Origin: Alphaproteobacteria bacterium PA4
GTDB taxonomy: Bacteria; Pseudomonadota; Alphaproteobacteria; Sphingomonadales; Sphingomonadaceae
Direction: 5' to 3'
NCBI GenBank assembly: GCA_002256005.1
Contig: NKIQ01000018.1
Location: 1 to 64,000, forward strand
DNA length: 64,000 nt
Shown piece by piece: positions 1 to 9,880 of this stretch. How positions within the stretch are numbered: the first letter of the stretch is position 1; every line of letters begins with the position of its first letter. The notes beneath the pieces are model-generated. The model was given only the letters and a program-made list of their open reading frames with translations. It was not told the DNA's origin and made no database searches. The position numbers were made by a program, and so were the translations under genes.

Positions 1-347
1 GGGCGCATGCGGGCGTGGCGGACCGGCGGCGGCTGTGGGAGCGCGCGCTGGCGGACGGCGCCGCGCTCGACCCGCTGCGGGCGCTGGCCGACCCGGAGGC
101 CGCCGTGGCCGCGGCGATTGCCGGCGGCTCGGCGGCGGTGACGGAAACGGTGACGATAAGGGTGGCGAGCGCCGATCCGGGGGAACTGACGCTCAATCAG
201 CTGGCGCAGCTCGGCCGTTGCGACGCGCTGCTGGTCGAGGGCGATGTGCCGGCGGCGGTGGTTGACCGCGCCCGGCGCGACGCGGTGCGGCTCACGGTGC
301 TGCCGGATGTGCCGGTCGAAGGGCTGACGGTGGTGCTGACCGTCTGA
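1..347 (+). CDS. Siroheme synthase-like protein, C-terminal part (5' end outside window)
   Basis: The frame is open to the window edge, so the true start and the NAD-binding precorrin-2 dehydrogenase part lie outside. The remaining ~115 residues look like the dimerisation segment of CysG-type siroheme synthases (RRRLWERALADG) followed by a shortened remnant of the uroporphyrinogen methyltransferase domain: DPGELTLNQLAQL and ARRDAVRL resemble the start of that domain, then the protein stops. Such proteins oxidise precorrin-2 and insert iron to make siroheme for sulfite and nitrite reductases in the cytoplasm. The gene converges on the HNH gene. The family call rests on motif resemblance only. 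Confidence 0.6.
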   Translation, partial: AHAGVADRRRLWERALADGAALDPLRALADPEAAVAAAIAGGSAAVTETVTIRVASADPGELTLNQLAQLGRCDALLVEGDVPAAVVDRARRDAVRLTVLPDVPVEGLTVVLTV

Positions 348-533
348 GCGGTGCGGCCTGTCCTACAGCGGCCACATCGGCTATGGTCAGGCCAACCGTT
401 CTTTCTCATCGCCGACGCAAGATCATCACGCCCGATCAAGCACTTGCTGTTCGGATGGCAATCGTTCGGACAAGGGTCCGATCTGTCAACTTTGTCAATT
501 TATAAAGAAAAAGTAAACGTCAGCGTCGATGGT

Positions 534-1100
534 TCAGGCCAGCAATTCGGTGTCCCAATAGAGATAATCCCGCCAGGTCGAATGCAGGTAATGCGGCGGG
601 AAGGCGCGGCCATTGTCCTGCAGATGGTGGGTGCTCGGCTGGAACGGCCGCTGGTAGAGCGCCATATGCGCCTCCGCCGGCGTGCGCCCGCCCTTTTTCA
701 GGTTGCACGGCGCGCAGGCGGTGGTGACATTTTCCCAGGTGGTGCGGCCGCCATAGGCGCGTGGCACGACATGGTCGAAGGTCAGATCGTGCCCGGCGCC
801 GCAATATTGGCACTGGAAGCGGTCGCGCAGGAACAGGTTGAACCGCGTGAAGGCCGGGTGGCTGGCGGGGCGGACATATTGGCGGAGCGCGATGACGCTG
901 GGGATGCGCATCTCAAAGCGCGGCGAATGGATGACGCGGTCATATTCGGCGATGATATCGACGCGTTCCAGGAACGCCGCCTTGATCGCCGTCTGCCAGG
1001 GCCACAGCGACAGCGGATAATAGGACAGCGGCGTGTAATCGGCGTTGAGAACGAGCGCCGGGCACGCCTCGGGCGGGGACAGAATGTCGGGATGATACAT
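534..1100 (-). CDS. HNH endonuclease family protein
   Basis: This 188-residue protein has a classical HNH module in its second half: CQYC (residues 97-100), FDHVVPRAYGG with the catalytic DH (109-110), and CAPCNLKKG (C129, C132), so the four-cysteine structural zinc site and the metal-binding histidine are present. The N-terminal ~95 residues (from MYHPDILSPPEACPALVLN) form a conserved alphaproteobacterial domain that I cannot assign to a function. The frame opens further upstream, but the ATG at 1100 is preceded by GGGGAG at 11 bases and begins the conserved part. It is a single gene, convergent with its left neighbour and divergent from gluQ. A housekeeping nuclease is more likely than a restriction enzyme, since no methylase is nearby. 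Confidence 0.85.
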   Translation of the reverse strand: MYHPDILSPPEACPALVLNADYTPLSYYPLSLWPWQTAIKAAFLERVDIIAEYDRVIHSPRFEMRIPSVIALRQYVRPASHPAFTRFNLFLRDRFQCQYCGAGHDLTFDHVVPRAYGGRTTWENVTTACAPCNLKKGGRTPAEAHMALYQRPFQPSTHHLQDNGRAFPPHYLHSTWRDYLYWDTELLA

Positions 1101-1313
1101 GCGCGCGCCTGCTCCCCTCGCTCGGAGCTGGCCGTCCGCAACCACTGGCCCTGTCGCACACGATGCTTTCGCATCCAAGGCCGCTTGCGGCGGCCAATCC
1201 GTGGTTTCGAGACTGATACAACAGTTTGTATGTCAGGCAAATGACAATACCCGATTTCGTTGTGGATAACGGGGATATTTCCAATTCGCGGCGTCGCCGC
1301 TAATTTGCCGACC

Positions 1314-2156
1314 ATGGCGGTCGTCACGCGCTTTGCCCCATCCCCCACCGGCCGGCTGCACCGCGGCCATGCCCTGTCAGCGCTGATCGGCTGGTCGCTG
1401 GCGCGGGCGGCGGGCGGGCAGTTCCGCCTGCGCGTCGAGGATATCGACAGCGGCCGCTGTCGGCCGGAATACACCGCCGGCATCCTCGAGGATCTCAACT
1501 GGCTGGGGCTGGACTGGGATGGTCCCGAACTGCTGCAAGCCAGCCGCCGCGCCGCGCATGACGAAGCGCTCGCCCGCCTGCAGGCGCTGGGTGTCGTCTA
1601 TCGCTGCGCCTGCACCCGCGCCGACATCGCCGCCGCCGCCAGTGCGCCGCATGGCCGCGATGGCCCGATCTATCCCGGCACCTGCCGCGGGCGTGACGAT
1701 GTCATGGGCGGCGCCTGGCGGCTCGATGTCGCCGCCGCGCACGCGCTGACAGGTCGACTGACGTGGCAGGATGCGATGACGGGCCCGCAGCCCGCTGACG
1801 CCCTTCCCGGCGGCGATATCGTCATCGCCCGGCGCGACATCGGCCCGGCCTATCATCTGGCCGTGGTCGTCGACGATGATTTCCAGGGCGTCACCGATGT
1901 GGTGCGCGGCGCCGATCTGGCGGCGGCGACGCCGGTGCAGCGGCTGTTACAGGCGCTGCTCGGCCTGCCGGCGCAGCGCTATCACCACCATCCGCTGCTG
2001 CTGGGGCCGGACGGCAAGCGGCTGGCGAAGCGCGATCAGGCCGAAACGCTGGCCAGCCTGCGCGTGGCCGGGGTTGCGCCTTCGGCCCTGCTCGCCGAAC
2101 TGCGACAGCATGCGACGCCATGGCCGATTGGCGCGCCGCACGTTGCAGGCCAGTAA
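1314..2156 (+). CDS. gluQ: Glutamyl-Q tRNA(Asp) synthetase
   Basis: The protein (280 residues) is a shortened glutamyl-tRNA synthetase catalytic domain without an anticodon-binding domain. This is the hallmark of GluQ-RS, which attaches glutamate to queuosine in the wobble position of tRNA-Asp. Visible motifs are FAPSPTG with the HIGH-equivalent HRGH (16-19), a CAC...Y...C pattern that fits the family zinc site (RCACTRADI, then YPGTCRG), and KRLAKRDQ near residue 235 as the KMSKS equivalent. The ATG at 1314 gives the usual MxxVTRFAPSPTG N-terminus; an upstream start would add 18 unrelated residues. A full-length GluRS gene lies at 36470, so this is the paralogue. Confidence 0.9.
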   Translation: MAVVTRFAPSPTGRLHRGHALSALIGWSLARAAGGQFRLRVEDIDSGRCRPEYTAGILEDLNWLGLDWDGPELLQASRRAAHDEALARLQALGVVYRCACTRADIAAAASAPHGRDGPIYPGTCRGRDDVMGGAWRLDVAAAHALTGRLTWQDAMTGPQPADALPGGDIVIARRDIGPAYHLAVVVDDDFQGVTDVVRGADLAAATPVQRLLQALLGLPAQRYHHHPLLLGPDGKRLAKRDQAETLASLRVAGVAPSALLAELRQHATPWPIGAPHVAGQ

Positions 2157-2225
2157 TGACCGGCACGGTGCGCGCGGGTCCCTCCCGTCCGACAGTCACC
2201 GGGCAGCGGTGGCAAGGGTTTTTCG

Positions 2226-2426
2226 ATGCAGGCAATGCTCATCGTCTTCATGATTCTCGCGGCGCTGGCGACGCTGGGGGTGCTGGCGCGCGGCATCATC
2301 ATCATGGCGCGCGGCCGCGACATCGGCGGCCAGCAGTCGAACCGCATGATGAGCTATCGTGTCGCCTTTCAAGCGCTTGCGATTATCTTCATCGTCATCC
2401 TGTTCCTGATCAACCGCCAGGGCTAA
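2226..2426 (+). CDS. Twin-transmembrane protein, HIG1-like
   Basis: A 66-residue protein with two hydrophobic helices (about residues 2-25 and 45-63) joined by a basic loop, GRDIGGQQSNRMMSYRV. The loop and the two-helix layout match the HIG1 domain / twin transmembrane proteins of alphaproteobacteria, relatives of mitochondrial respiratory-chain assembly factors. AAGGG lies 7 bases before the ATG. It sits 33 bases before the cobalamin adenosyltransferase gene, an arrangement I recall from other alphaproteobacteria. Location is inner membrane; the molecular role is inferred from the family only. Confidence 0.8.
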   Translation: MQAMLIVFMILAALATLGVLARGIIIMARGRDIGGQQSNRMMSYRVAFQALAIIFIVILFLINRQG

Positions 2427-2459
2427 GGAGCCGCCTGAAATCCGCAAAGGACGCAGGCG

Positions 2460-3014
2460 ATGGTCAAGCTCAACAAGATCTATACCCGCACCGGCGACGA
2501 TGGCACCACCGGGCTGGTCGATGGCTCGCGCCGGTCCAAGGCCGATCCACGCCTGCAGGTCGTCGGCAGCGTCGATGAACTGAATGCCGCCATCGGGCTG
2601 GCTCGGCTGCATGCCACCCCGGCGACGGCCCAGACGCTGGGCCGCATCCAGAATGATCTGTTCGATCTGGGCGCCGATCTGGCGACGCCGGAAGCCATCG
2701 ACGGCGCATTGCGCATCGTACCGGCGCAGGTCGACTGGCTGGAACAGGCCATCGATGCGGCCAACGCCGGCCTTGCACCGCTGACCAGCTTCATCCTGCC
2801 GGCCGGCACCGCGGCGGCGACTGCGCTGCATCTGGCGCGCACCATTGCCCGCCGCGCCGAGCGGGACGGTGTGGCGGCAGTGGCCGCCGGCGAGGTGCTG
2901 GGCAGCGCCGCGATGCAATATTTGAACCGATTGTCGGATTATCTGTTTGTCGTTGCCAGGGTGGAAAACGCTGCCACCGGCGATGTGCTGTGGGTGCCGG
3001 GCGCCAATCGCTGA
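2460..3014 (+). CDS. Cob(I)alamin adenosyltransferase, PduO/MMAB type
   Basis: This 184-residue protein starts VKLNKIYTRTGDDGTTGL, the ATP-binding N-terminus of PduO-type corrinoid adenosyltransferases. It continues with the conserved helical bundle (VGSVDELNAAIGLAR, IQNDLFDLGADLA, RTIARRAER, YLNRLSDYLFV). It transfers the adenosyl group from ATP to cob(I)alamin to make coenzyme B12, for example for methylmalonyl-CoA mutase. Length and residues are normal for the family. An AAAGG sequence precedes the ATG. The next gene, egtB, begins 24 bases downstream. No cobalamin riboswitch is visible in front of it. Confidence 0.92.
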   Translation: MVKLNKIYTRTGDDGTTGLVDGSRRSKADPRLQVVGSVDELNAAIGLARLHATPATAQTLGRIQNDLFDLGADLATPEAIDGALRIVPAQVDWLEQAIDAANAGLAPLTSFILPAGTAAATALHLARTIARRAERDGVAAVAAGEVLGSAAMQYLNRLSDYLFVVARVENAATGDVLWVPGANR

Positions 3015-3038
3015 ATTCGCCAGCGGGAGACCGACGCT

Positions 3039-4274
3039 ATGACGATCGTGACCGACACCCGTACCCAGCCGCTGCACGCCCGGCTGCAGGCTGTGCGCGC
3101 GCTCAGCGTCGCGCTGGTGGCGCCGCTGTCCGATGCCGATGCCAGCGCGCAATCCATGCCCGATGCCTCGCCGGCGAAATGGCATCTGGCGCACACCAGC
3201 TGGTTCTTCGAAACCTTCCTGCTCGCCGGCCGCCCCGGCTATCGCCTGTTCGACGAGCGCTTCGGCTATCTGTTCAACAGCTATTATGAAGCCGTCGGGC
3301 CGCGACTGGCGCGGCACCGGCGCGGCCTGATCACCCGGCCGGGGCTGGAGGATGTGCTGGCCTATCGCGCCCATGTCGATGCGGCGCTCGACCGCCACTG
3401 GCCGGATTTCGATGGCGACGCGCTGGCGCTGGCCGAACTGGGGCTGAACCATGAACAGCAGCATCAGGAGCTGCTGCTGACCGACATCCTCGACCTGTTC
3501 GCCGCCAATCCGATCGAACCGGCGCTGTTTCCGGCGCAGGCGACCCCGGCCATGGCAGGCCCCGACCGCTGGACGCGGCATGAGGGCGGCATCAGGCGCA
3601 TCGGCCATGCCGGCGCCGGGTTTGCCTTTGATTGCGAAGGGCCGGCGCATGACGTGCTGATCCGGCCGTTCGCGCTCGCCGATCGGCTGGTCAGCAATGG
3701 CGATTGGGCGGCGTTCATCGCTGCCGGCGGCTATGACAATCCGGCGCTGTGGCTGTCGGATGGCTGGGCCTGGCGGCAGCGCGAGGGCGTGGCGGCGCCG
3801 CTGCACTGGCAGCAGGGCGACGGCGGCTGGACCAGCTTCGGCCTCGCCGGGCGGCGCCCGCTCGATCCGCACGCACCGGTAACGCACATCAGTTTCTACG
3901 AGGCGGATGCCTTTGCCGGCTGGGCCGGCGCGCGCCTGCCGACCGAGGCGGAATGGGAGGTCGCGGCCACCGGCGCTGACGCCAGCGCCGGCAACCAGCT
4001 CGATCGCGCCGGGCCGGTGGCGCCCGTCGGCACGGCGTCGCTGTTCGGCGATTGCTGGCAATGGACCGCTTCGGCCTTCCTGCCCTATCCGGGTTTCCGC
4101 CCCGCCGCAGGCGCGGTCGGCGAATACAATGGCAAGTTCATGAGCGGCCAGATGGTGCTGAAGGGCGCCAGCTGCGCCACGCCGCGCGGCAGCTCGCGCG
4201 CCACGGTGCGCAATTTCTTCACCCCCCAGCAACGCTGGCAGTTCACCGGCCTGCGGCTGGCCAAGGATCTGTGA
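3039..4274 (+). CDS. egtB: Ergothioneine biosynthesis protein EgtB (iron-dependent sulfoxide synthase)
   Basis: EgtB joins trimethylhistidine (hercynine) to a thiol donor using non-heme iron and oxygen. The 411-residue protein has the two expected domains: an N-terminal DinB-like bundle carrying candidate iron ligands in WHLAHTSWFFE (H49, H52) and NHEQQHQELL (H138, H142), and a C-terminal formylglycine-generating-enzyme fold from about residue 170, ending in RNFFTPQQRWQFTGLRLA. The gene is followed after 2 bases by egtD, so the two are surely co-transcribed. No egtC, egtA or egtE is nearby, so the thiol donor (cysteine or gamma-glutamylcysteine) cannot be told from context. Confidence 0.93.
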   Translation: MTIVTDTRTQPLHARLQAVRALSVALVAPLSDADASAQSMPDASPAKWHLAHTSWFFETFLLAGRPGYRLFDERFGYLFNSYYEAVGPRLARHRRGLITRPGLEDVLAYRAHVDAALDRHWPDFDGDALALAELGLNHEQQHQELLLTDILDLFAANPIEPALFPAQATPAMAGPDRWTRHEGGIRRIGHAGAGFAFDCEGPAHDVLIRPFALADRLVSNGDWAAFIAAGGYDNPALWLSDGWAWRQREGVAAPLHWQQGDGGWTSFGLAGRRPLDPHAPVTHISFYEADAFAGWAGARLPTEAEWEVAATGADASAGNQLDRAGPVAPVGTASLFGDCWQWTASAFLPYPGFRPAAGAVGEYNGKFMSGQMVLKGASCATPRGSSRATVRNFFTPQQRWQFTGLRLAKDL

Positions 4275-4276
4275 CC

Positions 4277-5254
4277 ATGGCGCACCCGATGCTTGTTGCC
4301 GATGTCAGCGGCGATTTCGCCAGCGCCGTGCGCGCCGGCCTCGCCCAGGCGCAAAAGGTCATTCCGGCCCGTTTCTTCTATGATCGCGCCGGATCGGAGC
4401 TGTTCGAGGACATCACCCGCCTGGCCGAATATTATCCCACCCGCACCGAAATCGGCCTGCTCACCGCCCATGCCGCGGCGCTGGCCGCCGCTGTCGGCCC
4501 CGGCCGGGCCGTGATCGAATTCGGCTCCGGCTCCTCGGCCAAGACGCCGCTGCTGCTCGGCGCGATCCGGCCCGGCGCCTATGTGCCCGTCGATATCTCG
4601 GCGGCCTTTCTCGCTGAATCGGCGGCGGCATTGGGCGCGCGCTTTCCCGGCCTGCCGGTGCTGCCGGTGGCCGCGGATTTCACCCAGGACTTCCGCGTGC
4701 CGGCGGCGATCATGGGCATGCAGCGGCTGGGCTTCTTCCCCGGCTCGACACTCGGCAATCTGGCGCCGGTGGCGGCGGTCGACCTGTTGCGCCGCTTTGC
4801 CAGCGTGCTCGGCGCCGGCAGCGCGCTCATCATCGGGCTGGACCTGGCGCCGGGGCCGGGCAAGAGCGTTGCGGAGCTGGAAGCCGCCTATGACGATGCG
4901 GCCGGCGTGACCGCGGCCTTCAATCTCAACCTGCTCCACCGCATCAATCGCGAGCTGGGCGGCGACATCGAAACCGATGCCTTTGCCCATCGTGCGCTAT
5001 GGAACCCCGACCTAGGCCGCATCGAGATGCACCTGGTGGCGCGCCGCGCACTGGTGTTCAGCGCCGCCGGTCGCCAGTTCGCCATGGCCGCCGGCGAGAC
5101 CATCCACACCGAGAACAGCTACAAGTGGATGCTCGCCGAGGCCCGCATGCTGGCCATGGCCAGCGGCTGGGCGCCAGTGAACAGCTGGACCGACGCCGAC
5201 GGACGCTTCAGCCTCAACCTCTGGCAGCGCGACGATGCCCGCATGCAGCCGTGA
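4277..5254 (+). CDS. egtD: L-histidine N(alpha)-methyltransferase EgtD
   Basis: EgtD trimethylates histidine with S-adenosylmethionine to give hercynine, the substrate of EgtB. The 325-residue protein shows the family N-terminus (KVIPARFFYDRAGSELFE, residues 27-44), the SAM-binding loop VIEFGSGSSAKT (79-90), FFPGSTLGN, and the C-terminal ENSYKW segment. The ATG at 4277 lies 2 bases after the egtB stop; the same frame is open further upstream inside egtB, but those residues are not family-like. Length is normal (about 320). Together with egtB it is enough for the core ergothioneine route apart from the final lyase. Confidence 0.93.
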   Translation: MAHPMLVADVSGDFASAVRAGLAQAQKVIPARFFYDRAGSELFEDITRLAEYYPTRTEIGLLTAHAAALAAAVGPGRAVIEFGSGSSAKTPLLLGAIRPGAYVPVDISAAFLAESAAALGARFPGLPVLPVAADFTQDFRVPAAIMGMQRLGFFPGSTLGNLAPVAAVDLLRRFASVLGAGSALIIGLDLAPGPGKSVAELEAAYDDAAGVTAAFNLNLLHRINRELGGDIETDAFAHRALWNPDLGRIEMHLVARRALVFSAAGRQFAMAAGETIHTENSYKWMLAEARMLAMASGWAPVNSWTDADGRFSLNLWQRDDARMQP

Positions 5255-5341
5255 CGACCTGCCCCAATCCACAAGGTTGACTGGCGCGCGGCCCTGCGCC
5301 AAGCACGCAACCGAACCGAACAGCCTTGGGAAGTGCCAACC

Positions 5342-6091
5342 ATGAAGGTCCTCGTGCCCGTGAAGCGGGTCGTCGATTACAACGTCAAGGTCCGCGTCAA
5401 ATCCGACCAGACCGGCGTCGAACTCGCCAATGTCAAGATGAGCATGAACCCCTTTGACGAGATCGCCGTCGAAGAGGCGATCCGCCTGAAGGAAAAGGGC
5501 GTCGCCACGGAAATCGTCGTCGTATCGATTGGCGTTACCCAGTCGACCGAAACGCTGCGCACCGCGCTGGCCATGGGCGCCGACCGCGGCATCCTGGTCA
5601 CCACCGATGTGACGACCGAATCGCTGGCCGTGGCCAAGCTGCTCGCGGCGATTGCCAAGGAAGAGGCGCCCGGCCTCATCATCCTCGGCAAGCAGGCCAT
5701 CGATGACGATGCCAACCAGACCGGCCAGATGCTGGCGGCGCTGCTCGGCTGGCCGCAGGGCACCTTCGCTTCGAAGGTGACGGTCGTCGGCGACCGCGTC
5801 CATGTCGAACGCGAAGTCGATGGCGGTTCCGAAACCGTCGATCTGAAGATGCCGGCGATCGTCACCACCGATCTGCGCCTCAACGAACCGCGCTACGCCT
5901 CGCTGCCCAACATCATGAAGGCCAAGTCGAAGCCGATCGCGCAGAAGACGCCGGCCGATTATGGCGTCGATGTCACGCCGCGCCTGACGATCACCAAGGT
6001 CGTCGAGCCCGCCAAGCGCTCCGCCGGGATCAAGGTGAAGAGCGTCGATGAACTGGTTGAAAAGCTGAAAGTCCTGGGAGCCGTCGCATGA
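5342..6091 (+). CDS. etfB: Electron transfer flavoprotein subunit beta
   Basis: The 249-residue protein begins [20 protein letters not shown] and carries the ETF-beta signature region ([38 protein letters not shown]). With the alpha subunit it forms the soluble FAD/AMP heterodimer that carries electrons from acyl-CoA dehydrogenases to ETF-ubiquinone oxidoreductase. A GGGAAG sequence lies about 8 bases before this ATG; an ATG 9 bases upstream in the same frame is less well placed. The stop overlaps the etfA start (ATGA), so the subunits are translationally coupled. Confidence 0.96.
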   Translation: MKVLVPVKRVVDYNVKVRVKSDQTGVELANVKMSMNPFDEIAVEEAIRLKEKGVATEIVVVSIGVTQSTETLRTALAMGADRGILVTTDVTTESLAVAKLLAAIAKEEAPGLIILGKQAIDDDANQTGQMLAALLGWPQGTFASKVTVVGDRVHVEREVDGGSETVDLKMPAIVTTDLRLNEPRYASLPNIMKAKSKPIAQKTPADYGVDVTPRLTITKVVEPAKRSAGIKVKSVDELVEKLKVLGAVA

Positions 6092-7020
6092 GCACGCTCG
6101 TTCTTGCCGAACATGACAATGTGGAACTGAAGGACGCGACGCTCGCCGCCGTCACCGCCGCCGGCCAATTGGGCGGCGACGTGCATGTGCTGGTCGCCGG
6201 CAAGGGCGCCCTGGCCGTTGCCGATGCGGCTGCCAAGATCGCCGGCGTCGCCAAGGTGCTGCTCGCCGACGATGCCGCGTTCGAACATCAGCTCGCCGAA
6301 AATGTCGCGCCGCTGATCGTCGGGCTGATGGCCGGTTATGATGCGCTGGTCGCCCCGGCGACGACGCGCGGCAAGAATGTCACGCCGCGCGTGGCGGCTG
6401 CCCTCGATGTCGCGCAGATCTCGGAAATCCTGTCGGTCGAAGGCCCGGCGACCTTCACCCGGCCGATCTATGCCGGCAATGCCATCGCCACCGTCACGTC
6501 GAGCGATGCCAAGAAGGTCATCACCGTGCGCGGCACCGCCTTTGCCAAGGCCGCGACCAGCGGCGGCAGCGCGACGATCGAAAGCGTCGGCGGCGGCAGC
6601 GATGCCGGCCTGTCGGTGTTCGCCGGGGCCGAGCTGACCAAGTCGGCTCGCCCGGAACTGACCGCGGCCAAGATCATCGTGTCGGGCGGCCGGGCGCTGG
6701 GCTCGTCGGAGAAGTTCCACGAATTCATCGATCCGCTCGCCGACAAGCTGGGCGCCGCCGTCGGTGCCAGCCGCGCCGCCGTCGATGCAGGCTATGCGCC
6801 GAACGATTATCAGGTCGGCCAGACCGGCAAGATCGTCGCGCCGGAGCTCTATGTCGCCGTCGGCATTTCGGGTGCCATCCAGCATCTGGCGGGGATGAAG
6901 GATTCCAAGATCATCGTCGCCATCAACAAGGACGAGGAAGCCCCGATCTTCCAGGTCGCCGATGTCGGCCTGGTCGGCGATCTGTTCGCCATCGTCCCGG
7001 AACTGACCGGCAAGCTGTAA
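6088..7020 (+). CDS. etfA: Electron transfer flavoprotein subunit alpha
   Basis: A 310-residue ETF alpha subunit. Its C-terminal FAD-binding domain is clear: the SRAAVDAG motif, [14 protein letters not shown], and [12 protein letters not shown] followed by [10 protein letters not shown]. It overlaps etfB by 4 bases and is the last gene of the pair, since a strong intrinsic terminator follows at 7044. Thiolase and 3-hydroxyacyl-CoA dehydrogenase genes elsewhere in the window fit an organism that oxidises acyl-CoA, but they are not linked to this operon. Confidence 0.96.
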   Translation: MSTLVLAEHDNVELKDATLAAVTAAGQLGGDVHVLVAGKGALAVADAAAKIAGVAKVLLADDAAFEHQLAENVAPLIVGLMAGYDALVAPATTRGKNVTPRVAAALDVAQISEILSVEGPATFTRPIYAGNAIATVTSSDAKKVITVRGTAFAKAATSGGSATIESVGGGSDAGLSVFAGAELTKSARPELTAAKIIVSGGRALGSSEKFHEFIDPLADKLGAAVGASRAAVDAGYAPNDYQVGQTGKIVAPELYVAVGISGAIQHLAGMKDSKIIVAINKDEEAPIFQVADVGLVGDLFAIVPELTGKL

Positions 7021-7043
7021 GGGCAACACCCAGCGAATTGAGG

Positions 7044-7076
7044 GCGGCCGGGGCAGACGTCCCGGCCGCTTTTTTT
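7044..7076 (+). terminator. Rho-independent terminator of etfBA
   Basis: Perfect 9-bp GC stem (GCGGCCGGG / CCCGGCCGC) with an 8-base loop, followed by seven T. It begins 24 bases after the etfA stop and separates etfBA from the rsh gene. Confidence 0.92.
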
Positions 7077-7135
7077 CGTGGCCGCCTGTGCCAAAGCCGG
7101 TTGCGCATCCCAACCTCGCGCCGCACTATCGCAAA

Positions 7136-9238
7136 ATGTTGCGCCAGTATGAACTTGTCGAACGGGTCAAGGCCTATGACCCCGATGCGGACGAAGACCT
7201 GCTGAACCGCGCCTATGTGTTTTCGATGAAGGCGCATGGCAGCCAGTTGCGCGCCAGTGGCGACCCCTATTTCAGCCATCCCATCGAAGTCGCCGGCATA
7301 TTGACCGACCTGAAACTCGATGACGAAACCATCGCCACTGGCATCCTGCACGACACCATCGAGGATACGGTGGCGACGCAGGAACAGATCGACCGCCTGT
7401 TCGGCAAGAGCGTCGGCCGGCTGGTCGATGGCGTCACCAAGCTGTCGAAGATCGAGGCGCAGAGCGAGAACGAGCGCCAGGCCGAAAACCTGCGCAAGTT
7501 CCTGCTGGCGATGTCGACCGATATCCGCGTGCTGCTCGTCAAGCTCGCCGACCGGCTGCACAACATGCGGACGCTGCATTTCATCAAGTCGGAGGACAAG
7601 CGCCGCCGCATAGCCCGCGAGACGATGGACATCTATGCGCCGCTGGCCGAGCGCATCGGCATGTACGGCTTCATGGACGAATTGCAGGAACTGGCGTTTC
7701 GCCAGCTGGAGCCGGACGCCCATGCGACGATCACCGCCCGGCTGGAAAAGCTGCGCACCATCGGCGGCGATACGGTGGCGCGCATCGCATCAGGCCTGAA
7801 GCTGGTGCTGGCGCAAAAGGGCATCGAGGCCGATGTCACCGGCCGTGAAAAGCGCCCCTATTCGATCTGGCGCAAGATGCAGGGCCGCAGCATCAGCTTC
7901 GAGGCGCTGGCCGATGTCATGGCGTTCCGCATCATCGTCGATGACGAGGCGGAATGTTACCGGGCGCTCGGCGTGGTCCATGGCCGCTGGCCGATGGTGC
8001 CGGGCCGGTTCAAGGACTTCCTCTCGACGCCAAAGCGCAACGGCTACAAATCCATCCACACCACGGTGCTGCACAGCGAGAACAGCCGCATCGAGGTGCA
8101 GATCCGCACCCGGCGCATGCACGAGGAATCGGAATTCGGGCTCGCCGCGCACTGGGCCTACAAGCAGGGCGGCGAGGGCGCCGAAGCGCGCGAGGCCTAT
8201 CCCTGGCTGGAGGACCTGCTGGAGGTGCTGCACGACGCGGCGACGCCGGAAGAACTGCTCGAAAACGCCCGGCTGGCGATGTTCCAGGACCAGGTCTTCG
8301 TCTTCACGCCGAAGGGCGCGCTCTACCAGCTGCCGCGCGATTCGACCCCCATCGACTTCGCCTATGCCGTGCATTCCGAACTGGGGGACACCTGCGTCGG
8401 TGCCAAGGTCAATGGCCGGGTGGTGCCGCTGCGCACGCGGCTGGTCAACGGCGACCAGGTCGAGATCCTGCGCCAGAAGCACAAGGCGCCCGACCCGGCC
8501 TGGGAAGGCTTTGTGGTCAGCGCCAAGGCGCGCGCCGCGGTGCGCCGCCATGTCCGGCAAAAGGCCTTGCAGGAAGCCCAGACGATGGGACGCAAACTGC
8601 TCGAATCACTGGCCATGCAGCTGAAGGTCACGCTCGGTGACGAATTGCTCGGCCCGGCGCTGGGGCGGCTGAAGCTGGCGGATCGCGCCGCGCTGGAGCT
8701 GGCGATGGCGCGCAACCAGCTGACCGATGCGCAGGTTTCGGAAGCGCTGGTGCCCGGCTCCACGGCGGGCCGCAAGCCGAAGCGGACGCGCGGCAAGCCG
8801 GGGCCGGCGGCGGTCAGCATCCATGGCCTTACCGCCGGCGTCGCCTTCGAACTCGGCGCCTGCCATCCGATTCCGGGCGATCGCATCGTCGGCATCCGCC
8901 ACCCCGGCCAGCCGATCGTCGTCCACACCATCGATTGCGCCAGCCTGGCCGAAGAAACCGGGGAATGGCTGGAAGTCAGCTGGGGCCAGGAAACCGACGG
9001 CGCCACGGCGCGACTGGCGGTGGTCGTCCACAACCAGCCCGGCGCGCTCGCCTCGCTGGCCGCCACCATCGCCGGGCACAATGCCAATATCGTCAACCTG
9101 GCGCTGAAGCATCGTGACCGCGAATTCCACACCGATGTCATCGATATCGAAGTGGAGGATGCGAAGCACCTGCTGACCATCATCGCGGCGCTGCGCCAGG
9201 TGAAGGCAGTGGTGTCGGTGGAGCGCATGCGCGGCTGA
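7136..9238 (+). CDS. Bifunctional (p)ppGpp synthetase/hydrolase (Rsh, RelA/SpoT family)
   Basis: The 700-residue protein has the full long-RSH layout. There is an HD hydrolase domain with HDTIEDT (72-78), a synthetase domain with RFKD near residue 291 (the form seen in bifunctional enzymes; dedicated RelA has EFDD) and [14 protein letters not shown] domain ([22 protein letters not shown]) and a C-terminal ACT domain follow. Both activities should be intact, so it controls the stringent response by making and degrading (p)ppGpp. The start is uncertain: [11 protein letters not shown] at 7136 is the usual N-terminus, while a GTG at 7088 would add 16 residues and sits just after the etfA terminator. 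pyrE, pdxJ, acpS and lepB follow, a common alphaproteobacterial order. Confidence 0.95.
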   Translation: MLRQYELVERVKAYDPDADEDLLNRAYVFSMKAHGSQLRASGDPYFSHPIEVAGILTDLKLDDETIATGILHDTIEDTVATQEQIDRLFGKSVGRLVDGVTKLSKIEAQSENERQAENLRKFLLAMSTDIRVLLVKLADRLHNMRTLHFIKSEDKRRRIARETMDIYAPLAERIGMYGFMDELQELAFRQLEPDAHATITARLEKLRTIGGDTVARIASGLKLVLAQKGIEADVTGREKRPYSIWRKMQGRSISFEALADVMAFRIIVDDEAECYRALGVVHGRWPMVPGRFKDFLSTPKRNGYKSIHTTVLHSENSRIEVQIRTRRMHEESEFGLAAHWAYKQGGEGAEAREAYPWLEDLLEVLHDAATPEELLENARLAMFQDQVFVFTPKGALYQLPRDSTPIDFAYAVHSELGDTCVGAKVNGRVVPLRTRLVNGDQVEILRQKHKAPDPAWEGFVVSAKARAAVRRHVRQKALQEAQTMGRKLLESLAMQLKVTLGDELLGPALGRLKLADRAALELAMARNQLTDAQVSEALVPGSTAGRKPKRTRGKPGPAAVSIHGLTAGVAFELGACHPIPGDRIVGIRHPGQPIVVHTIDCASLAEETGEWLEVSWGQETDGATARLAVVVHNQPGALASLAATIAGHNANIVNLALKHRDREFHTDVIDIEVEDAKHLLTIIAALRQVKAVVSVERMRG

Positions 9239-9298
9239 TGCCGCAGCCGTGACGTTGCGGCGCTGGCAAAGCGGCCGCACAGCCGCTAACCAGCGGAC

Positions 9299-9880
9299 AT
9301 GACCGACGAACAGATCCTCGCCGAATTCCGCGCCGCCGAAGCCTTGCTGGAGGGGCATTTCATCCTGTCCTCCGGCCTGCGCAGTTCGCGCTACCTGCAA
9401 TGCGCGCGGGTGCTGATGGACCCGGCGCGCGCCGCCCGGCTGGCCGAAGCGCTGGCGGCCAAGATCCCCGATGATATAAAGGCCGCGGTCGATGTCGTCA
9501 TCGCCCCGGCGATGGGCGGCCTCATCTGCGGCCATGAACTGGCGCGGGCGCTGGGCAAACTCTCGATGTTCGTCGAACGCCCGACCGGCACGTTCGAGCT
9601 GCGCCGCGGCTTCCGGCTGGAGGCGGGCCAGAAGGTGCTGCTGATGGAAGATGTGGTGACGACCGGGCTGTCGTCGCGGGAGGCCATCGCCGCAGTGAAC
9701 GCCGCCGGCGGCACCGTCATCCACGCCGCCTCACTCGTCGACCGCTCGAACGGCAGTGCCGATCTCGGCGTGCCGTTCACGCCGCTCATCCGGCTCGCCG
9801 TGCCGAGCTACAGCGCTGACGCGCTGCCGCCCGAGCTTGCCGCCATCCCGGCGGTCAAACCGGGCAGCCGCGCGGCATGA
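9299..9880 (+). CDS. pyrE: Orotate phosphoribosyltransferase
   Basis: The 193-residue enzyme converts orotate and PRPP to OMP in pyrimidine synthesis. The PRPP-binding motif [18 protein letters not shown] is complete, and the N-terminal [21 protein letters not shown] and the [11 protein letters not shown] segment are typical of the proteobacterial PyrE type. It lies 60 bases after rsh and its stop overlaps pdxJ by 4 bases. Confidence 0.95.
   Translation: MTDEQILAEFRAAEALLEGHFILSSGLRSSRYLQCARVLMDPARAARLAEALAAKIPDDIKAAVDVVIAPAMGGLICGHELARALGKLSMFVERPTGTFELRRGFRLEAGQKVLLMEDVVTTGLSSREAIAAVNAAGGTVIHAASLVDRSNGSADLGVPFTPLIRLAVPSYSADALPPELAAIPAVKPGSRAA

Noticed and set aside
2196-4232. Very long open frame (about 678 codons) on the minus strand across the adenosyltransferase and egtB
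   Set aside because: High-GC antisense shadow: arginine/glutamine/glycine-rich, no domain, no ribosome site, and entirely opposite clear genes.
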